Positions 13,135-19,995 of a stretch of DNA of 19,995 nt are shown piece by piece. The stretch comes from Longivirga sp036510975 (GTDB taxonomy: Bacteria; Actinomycetota; Actinomycetes; S36-B12; CAIYMF01), in the NCBI GenBank assembly GCA_036510975.1, contig DATCCY010000129.1, positions 1 to 19,995 on the forward strand. The letters run 5' to 3'. A program made the position numbers and the translations under genes. The stretch's first letter is position 1, and the number at the start of each line of letters is the position of its first letter. The notes under the pieces were generated by a model, which did no database searches, had not been told where the DNA came from, and worked only from the letters and a program-made list of their open reading frames with translations.

Positions 13135-14279
13135 CGCGCCGTCGTCCCGCGAGGCAGCATGGCATCGACGGTCCACCCCCGGGGAGCGCTCGGTCCGGCG
13201 GCGAAGGTGCCGCCCAGCAGCGTGGCACGCTCCTTCATGCCGACGAGGCCGTAGCCGTACGACGTGCGCCCCGCTGGCGCCGGGTCGCCGTCATCGGAGA
13301 CCGTGAGGTGCACGCAGTCTGAATCGCCCACGACCCGTACGTCGATGCGCGTGGCGCGACGAGCGTGCCGGATCGCGTTGGTGAGCGACTCCTGCGCCAG
13401 CCGGTACAGCGCCGACTGCACCGCGGGCCGCAGCTCGTCGAGGTCGCCCTCGAGCTCGACCTCGACCCGGGCGTCACCCGCAGGCAGGTCGGCGAGCCGG
13501 GCGATGTCGGCGACGCCGCGCTGGGGCGCCAGCTCCGCGGCCTCGCCGTCGCGCAGGGCCCCGACCATGGCGCGCATCTCGGCGAGCGCCCGGGAGGCCT
13601 CGGTCTCGATGACCCGCAGCGCCGTGACTGCGGCGTCGGGGCGAGTGTCGGCGAGCACGCGGCCGGCCTGCGCCTGGATCGCCATCGCCGAGACGTGGTG
13701 GGCCACCGTGTCGTGCAGCTCGCGGGCGAGCTGCTCGCGCTCGCGGAGCCGAGCACGTTCGACGTCGCGCTCGTGCGCGGTGTCCCAGTAGCGCACCGAT
13801 GCACCGAGCACGGCGGGGAAGAGCAGGAACACCGTTGCGGCGATCGCGTCGGCCGGTGCGGTGTAGCTGCTCGCGACCCCGAGGGCACCCACGACGACGA
13901 TGAGCGCGAGGCCCGCCACGATCGCCCGTCCGCTGCCCCACCGCGTGAGCGAGTACGGCAGCAGCAGCACGCACGCGGCCGAGTAGAGACCGATCGAAGC
14001 CGTACCCAGGAGCATGCTGGCCGCGGTGACGGCGAGCATCGACCCGAACGCCACGATGACGACGGGCAGCGGGTGGGTACGCCGCCACAGCAGTGCGACG
14101 ATGGTGACCACCGCCAGCGCGATCGCGACGGGACGCCACACGACGTCCGGGCGCAGCAGGCCTTCGAGCAGAGCGACGACCAGCAGCACCCCCACGAGCA
14201 ACCAGTCGCGCCACACGCGTGTCGGCGGGTCGGGAGCCGCTGGCTCCTCCCACAACGTCCGCAGGTTCGCACTGGCCAC
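13131..14279 (-). CDS. Two-component sensor histidine kinase (HisKA_3)
   Basis: A 382-residue protein from GTG 14279. The N-terminal third has about five to six membrane segments (from WLLVGVLLVVALLEGLL to AIAATVFLLFPAVLG) with very short outer loops and no separate sensor domain. The dimerisation domain has the phospho-acceptor H189 in LARELHDTVAHHVSAM; the HATPase domain has N in SLTNAIRHA and glycine boxes SDDGDPAP and YGYGLVGMKER. These intramembrane-sensing kinases often answer to envelope stress, which would suit the divergent MMPL exporter. An in-frame ATG at 14321 would add 14 residues; I prefer GTG 14279 because it opens VASANLRTLWEEP, typical of the family, and TACGCT stands six bases before it. 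The gene overlaps the response regulator by four bases. Confidence 0.9.
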   Translation of the reverse strand: MASANLRTLWEEPAAPDPPTRVWRDWLLVGVLLVVALLEGLLRPDVVWRPVAIALAVVTIVALLWRRTHPLPVVIVAFGSMLAVTAASMLLGTASIGLYSAACVLLLPYSLTRWGSGRAIVAGLALIVVVGALGVASSYTAPADAIAATVFLLFPAVLGASVRYWDTAHERDVERARLREREQLARELHDTVAHHVSAMAIQAQAGRVLADTRPDAAVTALRVIETEASRALAEMRAMVGALRDGEAAELAPQRGVADIARLADLPAGDARVEVELEGDLDELRPAVQSALYRLAQESLTNAIRHARRATRIDVRVVGDSDCVHLTVSDDGDPAPAGRTSYGYGLVGMKERATLLGGTFAAGPSAPRGWTVDAMLPRGTTAR

Positions 14280-14414
14280 ATCTGCAGCGTAGGTGACCTG
14301 CACGTGCCACGGATCGGTCATGTGGACGAGGACCGTCTACGACCGCGGGCCGAGGGAAGTCAGGGCGTCGCGGCCGATCCGGCATCGATCGCGTGGCAGG
14401 AGCCTGGGAGCAGA

Positions 14415-14429
14415 TCGGCGGAGCGCCGA
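14415..14429. promoter_or_regulatory. Inverted repeat upstream of the MMPL gene
   Basis: TCGGCG-GAG-CGCCGA is a perfect 6+6 palindrome with a 3-base centre, 28 bases before the MMPL start, within the 177-base divergent region. It could be an operator or a leader hairpin. Confidence 0.3.
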
Positions 14430-14456
14430 CCGGGAGTCCGGACCGAGGAGAAGGCC

Positions 14457-16673
14457 ATGAGCGGGTTGCTGTATCGATGGGGGCGCTACGCCGCGCGTCG
14501 TCCGTGGACGGTGATCGTGGTCTGGCTGGTGCTCTCCGTGGGAGTGGTGCTCGGATCGGCAATGGTGGGCCGGACGATGAAGGACTCCTTCGAGGTGCCG
14601 GGGCTGGACTCGCAGGCGGCGATCGAGCTGCTCGCGACGACCGGCTCCGACAACGCCGGAATCACCGCCCAGGTGGTGGCGACCCCGCCTAGCGACGGCG
14701 CCACCTTCACCGGCTCGACCGCCGCGAGCTCGCGGCTGGCCGAGGTGCGGACGGCCCTCGCGGCGATGCCGCACGTCGTCGACGCCACCCAGTCCGTCTC
14801 GCCCGACGGGCGCGTGGGGTTGATCCGGCTGCAGTACCCCACCGCCGAGTCCCTCTCGGCCGCGGACCTCGACAGGCTCAAGAGCGTCGTGGCGCAGGAG
14901 CGCGATCGCACGTCGCTCCGGCTGGAGTCCGGTGGCGAGCTGTACTTCACCTTCGAGGAGTCGGCGGCCGGCATCGGCGAGATCGTCGGCATCGCGGCCG
15001 CGATGATCATCCTCCTGCTCGCCTTCGGCTCGATGATCGCGATGGGGCTGCCCATCGGGCTGTCGCTGTTCGGGCTCGCGCTGGGCATCAGCTCGCTGTC
15101 GCTCATCAACCTCGTCTTCGACATCCCGTCGTGGGCGCCGCAGGTGGCCAGCATGATCGCCCTCGGCGTGGGCATCGACTACGCGCTCTTCCTGGTGACA
15201 CGGCACCGCGAGTTCCTCGCCCTGGGGCTGTCGGTGCCCGAGGCCGCGGGACGCGCGCTGGCCACCGCGGGGCAGGCCGTGCTCTTCGCCGGCGGCACCG
15301 TGGTCATCGCGGTCCTCGGCATGGCCTTCGCGGGCATCCCGTTCATGACGGCCGCAGGCGTCGCGACGTCAGCGATCGTCCTGGTGATGGTGCTGGCATC
15401 TCTCACGCTGCTGCCGGCCTTCCTCGGCCTGGCAGGGCAGCGGATCAACCGCCGCGGGCACCGCGACGTCGTCGCCACCGATGACCACCCGGTGAGCCGT
15501 CGCTGGATGCGGTGGGGCACGCACGTCTCGCGCCACTCGTGGGCCTACCTCATCGGCACCACGGCCGGGCTGCTCGCCATGACCGCCCCCGCGTTGTCGA
15601 TGCGGCTCGGGTTCCCGGACGAGGGCTCGCTGCCTCCCTCGCGCTCCGAACGTGTTGCCTACGACCTCGTCGCACAGGGCTTCGGCCTCGGCATCAACGG
15701 CCCGCTCGTCGTGGTCGTGGACACCGCCGGCGACGCCGACGTACTGACCCCGCTGCGCGACGCGATCGCAGCCGACCCCGGTGTCGCCTCGGTGACCGAA
15801 CCTGCGGTGATCACGGGCACGCACGTGGCCACGATGCTGGCCTTCCCTGCCACCGCACCCCAGGACGCCGCCACCGTCGCGACCATCGCTCGGCTGCGCG
15901 ACAGCGCCTTCCCGCAGGCCCTCGCCGGCACGACGGCGCAGGCCCACATCGGTGGCCAGACAGCGAGCTGGGCCGACATCGGTCAGAAGGTGCGCGACCG
16001 GCTGCCGCTGTTCATCGGCGCCGTCATCCTCATGTCGTTCGTGCTCCTCATGCTCGTGTTCCGGTCGGTGCTCGTGCCGCTCAAGGCCGGTGCCATGACC
16101 CTGCTGAGCCTCGGCGCTGCATACGGCGTCATCGTCGCGGTCTTCCAGCGCGGCTGGGGCATGGACCTCATCGGCCTGCAGTCCACCGTGCCGGTCATCC
16201 CGTTCATCCCGATGTTCATGTTCGCGGTGCTGTTCGGCCTGTCGATGGACTACGAGGTGTTCCTGCTCTCCCGCGTGCGCGAGGAGTACGTGCGCATCGG
16301 CGACAGCGACACGGCCGTGATCCGCGGCATCGCGTCGTCGGCGCGGGTGATCACCTCCGCGGCGCTCATCATGATCTGCGTGTTCATGGGCTTCGTGTTC
16401 GACGACGACCCCGCGTCGAAGATGCTGGGCCTGGGTCTGGCCACGGCGGTCCTCGTCGACGCCACGATCGTGCGCATGGTCCTGGTGCCGGCCACGATGC
16501 ACCTGCTGGGGCGGGCCAACTGGTGGCTGCCCGGATGGCTGGACCGGCTGCTGCCGACCGTCGACGTCGACGGAGTGGTCCACCTCCCGCCGACCGGTGC
16601 CGACGACGTCTCGTCGTCCGGCGCATCCACTGGCGATGCAGGTCGAGAAGTGGGTGCCTTCCCGGTGTACTGA
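14457..16673 (+). CDS. MMPL-family transporter
   Basis: A 738-residue inner-membrane protein of the RND superfamily, in the MmpL/YdfJ-like group. TM1 (about 17-37, PWTVIVVWLVLSVGVVLGSA) is followed by an outer domain to about 175, a block of five TMs to about 325, TM7 (about 360), a second outer domain to about 510 and a final block of five. Both halves carry the MMPL signature: D241-Y242 in GVGIDYALFLVTRHREF and D598-Y599 in LSMDYEVFLLSRVREEY, the residues thought to carry protons. Such proteins export lipids, siderophores or toxic compounds. Start ATG 14457 follows GAGGAG; the much longer open frame back to 13365 is antisense to the kinase. A terminator follows. Its cargo is unknown; the neighbouring two-component system may control it. 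Confidence 0.9.
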   Translation: MSGLLYRWGRYAARRPWTVIVVWLVLSVGVVLGSAMVGRTMKDSFEVPGLDSQAAIELLATTGSDNAGITAQVVATPPSDGATFTGSTAASSRLAEVRTALAAMPHVVDATQSVSPDGRVGLIRLQYPTAESLSAADLDRLKSVVAQERDRTSLRLESGGELYFTFEESAAGIGEIVGIAAAMIILLLAFGSMIAMGLPIGLSLFGLALGISSLSLINLVFDIPSWAPQVASMIALGVGIDYALFLVTRHREFLALGLSVPEAAGRALATAGQAVLFAGGTVVIAVLGMAFAGIPFMTAAGVATSAIVLVMVLASLTLLPAFLGLAGQRINRRGHRDVVATDDHPVSRRWMRWGTHVSRHSWAYLIGTTAGLLAMTAPALSMRLGFPDEGSLPPSRSERVAYDLVAQGFGLGINGPLVVVVDTAGDADVLTPLRDAIAADPGVASVTEPAVITGTHVATMLAFPATAPQDAATVATIARLRDSAFPQALAGTTAQAHIGGQTASWADIGQKVRDRLPLFIGAVILMSFVLLMLVFRSVLVPLKAGAMTLLSLGAAYGVIVAVFQRGWGMDLIGLQSTVPVIPFIPMFMFAVLFGLSMDYEVFLLSRVREEYVRIGDSDTAVIRGIASSARVITSAALIMICVFMGFVFDDDPASKMLGLGLATAVLVDATIVRMVLVPATMHLLGRANWWLPGWLDRLLPTVDVDGVVHLPPTGADDVSSSGASTGDAGREVGAFPVY

Positions 16674-16686
16674 CCGCGCCAGGCCG

Positions 16687-16723
16687 CCCGTCGGTCCGGA
16701 GACCTCGGCTCCGGGCCGACGGG
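16687..16723 (+). terminator. Strong terminator after the MMPL gene
   Basis: CCCGTCGGTCCGGAG, loop ACCTCGG, CTCCGGGCCGACGGG: fifteen continuous pairs with one G.T, 13 bases after the MMPL stop. It implies that the synthetase gene at 16820 has its own promoter. Confidence 0.8.
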
Positions 16724-16819
16724 TCTGTCGCCTCAGAACGACGATCGTGAACGGGCGCAATTCCCGCCACCTCCGTGCGTCGGTCGTCCGACAGGCACGC
16801 GGTCCGAGAGACTGGGGGC

Positions 16820-19800
16820 ATGACTCTGCTGCGTGGTCCGCTGGCCGCCCCGCCGCGGACCCTCGTCGACGTGCTGCGGCAGACCGCGTCGGACCACCCG
16901 GACGAGCCGGCGCTCGACAACGGGGCGCAGGTCCTGACCTACGAGGAGTTCCTCGACGCGGCCGAGGAGGTTGCCGAGGAGCTGCACGCCGCCGGCGTCG
17001 GGCCGGGCGACAAGGTCGGGGTCCGCATCCGCTCGGGCACGACCGACCTCTACGTCGCGATCGCCGGCACGCTGCTGGCCGGCGCGGCCTACGTGCCGGT
17101 CGATGCCGACGACCCGGACGAACGGGCCCGCACCGTGTTCGGCGAGGCGGACGTCGCCGCCGTGCTGAGCGACGACCTCGAGCTGACCGTCCGTCGCACG
17201 AAGCCGCCGGTCGCCGACGGCACCGGTCCGACCACGTCCGACGACGCGTGGGTCATCTTCACGTCCGGCTCGACCGGTGCGCCGAAGGGGGTGGCGGTGT
17301 CGCACCGCAGCGCCGCGGCGTTCGTCGATGCCGAGTCCCGCCTGTTCCTGCAGGAGGAGCCGCTCGGGCCCGGTGACCGCGTGATGGCCGGGCTGTCGGT
17401 GGCGTTCGACGCGTCGTGCGAGGAGATGTGGCTGGCGTGGCGCTACGGCGCGTGCCTGGTGCCGGCGCCCCGCTCGCTCGTCCGCAGCGGCATGGAGCTC
17501 GGCCCGTGGCTGGTCGCCAACGACGTCACGGTGGTCTCGACCGTGCCGACGCTCGTGGCGCTCTGGCCTGCCGACGCGCTCGCCGCGGTCCGGCTGCTCA
17601 TCCTCGGCGGGGAGGCCTGCCCTCCCGAGCTGGCGGCCCGGCTGGTCGAGGACGACCGGGAGGTCTGGAACACCTACGGCCCGACCGAGGCCACGGTCGT
17701 CGCGTGCGGTGCGCGGCTGACGGGAGAGCCGCCGGTGCCCATCGGGATGCCGCTGGACGGCTGGGACCTCGCCGTGGTCGACGAGGCCGGCATCCAGGTC
17801 GAGCCGGGCAGCACCGGCGAGCTGATCATCGGCGGCGTCGGTCTGGCCCGCTACCTCGACCCCGCGAAGGACGCGGAGAAGTACGCGCCGATGCCCACGC
17901 TGGGCTGGAAGCGCGCCTACCGCAGCGGTGACCTCGTCCGCTACGAGGAGGAGGGGCTGCTCTTCCTCGGCCGCGCCGACGACCAGGTCAAGGTCGGCGG
18001 CCGGCGCATCGAGCTCGGCGAGATCGACAGCGCCCTGCTGGCGCTGCCCGGAGTGACGGGAGCAGCGGCAGCGGTACGACGAACCGGCTCGGGCAACGCG
18101 CTGCTCGTCGGGTACGTCGCCACCACCGAGGACTTCGACGCCGCGGCCGCACTCGCGACCTTGCGGGCCACGATGCCGGCGGCGCTCGTCCCGCGGCTCG
18201 CGCAGGTCGACACCCTCCCGACCCGCACCTCGGGCAAGATCGACCGCGACGCGCTGCCCTGGCCCCTTGCCGCCGTCGAGACCGGCGAATCGACGCGGCT
18301 CGAGGGGACGGCCGGGGAGCTGCAGGACATCTGGGTCGAGATCCTCGGCGCCACCGTCACCGGGGCCGAGGACGACTTCTTCGACCTCGGCGGCGGCAGC
18401 CTCGCGGCGGCCCAGCTCGTGTCGCGGCTGCGCGCGACGTACCCCGAGGTCACCGTCGCCGACGTCTACGACCACCCCCGGATCGGCGACCTCGCCGTGG
18501 CGCTGGACGAGCTCGCGACCCCCGCGGCGTACATCGACCGCACGGTCCGTCCGGTGTCCCGTCGCTCTCAGGTCGCACAGATGCTTCTGACCGTGCCCCT
18601 GCGCACCATCACCGGGCTGCGGTGGCTGACCTGGGCCGCGCTCGGGACGACGGTGGCCGCCCAGTGGTTCGGGGTCGGCTGGCTGCCGACCGCGCCCTGG
18701 GTCGTGGTGGTGGCGGCCTGGCTGCTGCTGGTGTCCGCCCCCGGCCGGATGCTGCTCACCGCCGTGGGGGCCCGCGCGATCCTCGCCGGGGTGGGCACGG
18801 GCACCTACCCCCGCGGTGGCAACGTGCACATACGGGTCTGGCTCGCCGAGCGGCTCGCCGACGAGCTCGGCGCCGCCAACCTCGCGGGCGCGCCGCTGAT
18901 GCGGCTCTACGCGCGGCTGCTCGGCGCGCACGTGGGCCGCCACGTCGACCTGCACTCGATTCCACCCGTCACGGGCCACCTCGTCCTCGGCGACGGCTGC
19001 TCGGTCGAGCCCGAGGTCGACCTGTCGGGGCACTGGCTCGACGGTGACCTGCTGCGTGTCGGCGCCGTCGAGATCGGTCCTGACGCCCGCATCGGCGCGC
19101 GCAGCACCCTCGGCCCGGGCGCGGTCGTCGGCGCCGACGCGGAGATCGCGCCGGGATCCGCGGTCTTCGGCGAGGTTCCCCGCGGAGAGCTGTGGTCGGG
19201 GGCGCCGGCCCGGCGGCGCAAGGCTGCCCGGGGACCGTGGGCCGAGCGGCCGCGCAACCGTCCGGTGTGGGTGCTGGGGTACGCAGCGGTCGCGGTCCTG
19301 ATCTCCGCGTTGCCCGGGATCGCCATCCTCGTGGTCCTCGCCGTCGTGGCACCGCACCTGAAGGACGCCGGCTCGGTGTCGACCGCGGCCGTGCGCAGCC
19401 TGGCCTGGTTGCCGATCGCGACCGTCGTCGGCCTGCTCGTGCTCGCACTGCTGATCTGGCTCACGGTGCGGCTGCTCGGGCTCGGCCTCGCGCCCGGCGC
19501 CCACCCGGTGCACGGGCTGCGCGCCTGGCAGGCGTGGGCGACGCTGCGCGTCCTCGACGAGGCGCGCACCTGGCTCTTCCCGCTCTACTCCAGCTCGCTG
19601 ACGCCGGCCTGGCTGCGGGCGCTCGGGGCGGACGTCGGGCCGCGGGTCGAGGCGTCGACGGTGCTGCTGATCCCCAAGCTGACGGCGGTGCGGGAGGGGG
19701 CCTTCCTCGCCGACGACACCCTGCTCGGAAGCTATGAGCTGGGCGGCGGCTGGCTTCGCGTGGAGCACGTGGAGATCGGCAAGCACGCGTTCGTCGGCAA

Positions 19801-19995
19801 CTCCGGGATGGCCGCTCCGGGCCGCAAGGTCCCCAAACGGGGGCTGGTCGCGGTGCTGTCCGCCGCCCCGCGTCGGACGAAGGCGAAGGCCGGCACGTCC
19901 TGGCTGGGCAGCCCTCCGACCAAGCTGCGCCGGGTGGAGCAGAAGGTCGACCGGCGACTCACCTACGACCCGCCCACCCGCCTGGTGGTCGCGCG
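16820..19995 (+). CDS. Pls/PosA-family non-ribosomal peptide synthetase (incomplete at right edge)
   Basis: At least 1058 residues, still open. Residues about 12-480 are an adenylation domain: TSGSTGAPKG (148-157), FDASCEEMW (D197), NTYGPTEATV, YRSGDLVRY, GRADDQVKVGGRRIELGEID and the catalytic lysine K473 in TSGKIDRDAL. Residues about 495-565 are a carrier domain with attachment serine S527 in DLGGGSLAA. From M588 follow paired membrane segments, a hexapeptide-repeat block (about 717-790), two more long hydrophobic segments (about 813-847, 859-890) and a second repeat block (about 930-1020). There is no condensation or thioesterase domain. This is the layout of epsilon-poly-lysine synthetase Pls, whose C-terminal domains join monomers at the membrane. 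Pocket residues D197, A198, E201, S240, I261, G263, T285, V293, V294 and K473 suggest a basic amino acid. The ATG lies just after GGGGG. Confidence 0.88.
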   Translation, partial: MTLLRGPLAAPPRTLVDVLRQTASDHPDEPALDNGAQVLTYEEFLDAAEEVAEELHAAGVGPGDKVGVRIRSGTTDLYVAIAGTLLAGAAYVPVDADDPDERARTVFGEADVAAVLSDDLELTVRRTKPPVADGTGPTTSDDAWVIFTSGSTGAPKGVAVSHRSAAAFVDAESRLFLQEEPLGPGDRVMAGLSVAFDASCEEMWLAWRYGACLVPAPRSLVRSGMELGPWLVANDVTVVSTVPTLVALWPADALAAVRLLILGGEACPPELAARLVEDDREVWNTYGPTEATVVACGARLTGEPPVPIGMPLDGWDLAVVDEAGIQVEPGSTGELIIGGVGLARYLDPAKDAEKYAPMPTLGWKRAYRSGDLVRYEEEGLLFLGRADDQVKVGGRRIELGEIDSALLALPGVTGAAAAVRRTGSGNALLVGYVATTEDFDAAAALATLRATMPAALVPRLAQVDTLPTRTSGKIDRDALPWPLAAVETGESTRLEGTAGELQDIWVEILGATVTGAEDDFFDLGGGSLAAAQLVSRLRATYPEVTVADVYDHPRIGDLAVALDELATPAAYIDRTVRPVSRRSQVAQMLLTVPLRTITGLRWLTWAALGTTVAAQWFGVGWLPTAPWVVVVAAWLLLVSAPGRMLLTAVGARAILAGVGTGTYPRGGNVHIRVWLAERLADELGAANLAGAPLMRLYARLLGAHVGRHVDLHSIPPVTGHLVLGDGCSVEPEVDLSGHWLDGDLLRVGAVEIGPDARIGARSTLGPGAVVGADAEIAPGSAVFGEVPRGELWSGAPARRRKAARGPWAERPRNRPVWVLGYAAVAVLISALPGIAILVVLAVVAPHLKDAGSVSTAAVRSLAWLPIATVVGLLVLALLIWLTVRLLGLGLAPGAHPVHGLRAWQAWATLRVLDEARTWLFPLYSSSLTPAWLRALGADVGPRVEASTVLLIPKLTAVREGAFLADDTLLGSYELGGGWLRVEHVEIGKHAFVGNSGMAAPGRKVPKRGLVAVLSAAPRRTKAKAGTSWLGSPPTKLRRVEQKVDRRLTYDPPTRLVVA

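Noticed and set aside
13365..14456. Long upstream extension of the MMPL frame
   Set aside because: It is antisense to the sensor kinase, low complexity and lacks a ribosome-binding site; ATG 14457 has GAGGAG and the normal MMPL N-terminus.
16733..19786. A 1017-codon open frame on the reverse strand
   Set aside because: It is fully antisense to the synthetase, rich in Arg/Gln/Gly/His without domain motifs, and stays open because of GC codon bias in the real gene.
1..19995. CRISPR arrays, rRNA genes, complete tRNA genes, replication origin
   Set aside because: I looked for regular repeat-spacer series, rRNA motifs and full cloverleafs and saw none; only the 10-bp repeats at 8721-8810 and the tRNA-like end at 8807-8827 came close.

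Overview
The window is GC-rich, with strong G/C bias at third codon positions, ATG/GTG starts and several genes that appear to be translated from leaderless transcripts. Together with the gene families present (Pls/PosA-type synthetase, MMPL exporter, HD-GYP/LuxR fusion, cyclase-ATPase regulator, DUF4242/DsrE pair), this points to an actinobacterium, most likely Nocardioidaceae or a close relative. That placement is inferred from gene style, not from a marker gene.

Layout. 1-216: the 5' end of an IS630-type insertion sequence, leftward, abutting a two-gene leftward unit (213-861) of small membrane-linked proteins. 1006-1764: a SAM methyltransferase, convergent with a 98-residue ABM-like protein (1888-2184). 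2258-3181: about 0.9 kb with no convincing gene but with strong hairpins. 3182-5755: a large leftward signalling ATPase with an N-terminal class III cyclase-like domain. 6083-6556: a secreted beta-barrel-like protein. 6876-7607: a divergent Crp/Fnr regulator with inverted repeats in the shared upstream region. 7608-8880: a gene-poor, apparently decayed stretch holding a frameshifted GNAT acetyltransferase, 10-bp phased repeats, a tRNA 3'-end look-alike and a hairpin, which I read as a possible relic of an integration site. 8881-9401: a Phd/RelE-type toxin-antitoxin pair whose promoter carries two TGTACA sites.

9631-11193 encodes a tandem HD-GYP protein fused to a LuxR HTH, divergent from a rightward unit of DUF4242, DsrE-like and SnoaL/NTF2-like proteins (11312-12409). 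A very strong hairpin (12418-12470) separates this unit from a leftward NarL-type two-component system (response regulator 12478-13134, sensor kinase 13131-14279). The kinase gene is divergent from an MMPL-family exporter (14457-16673), which ends in a 15-bp stem terminator.

From 16820 to the right edge runs an incomplete Pls/PosA-family non-ribosomal peptide synthetase: adenylation domain, carrier domain, then membrane segments with left-handed beta-helix repeats. Its specificity-pocket residues read D-A-E-S-I-G-T-V-V-K, which suggests a basic amino acid, probably lysine. This gene, the integration-site relic and the HD-GYP/DUF4242/DsrE cluster are the most interesting parts of the window.
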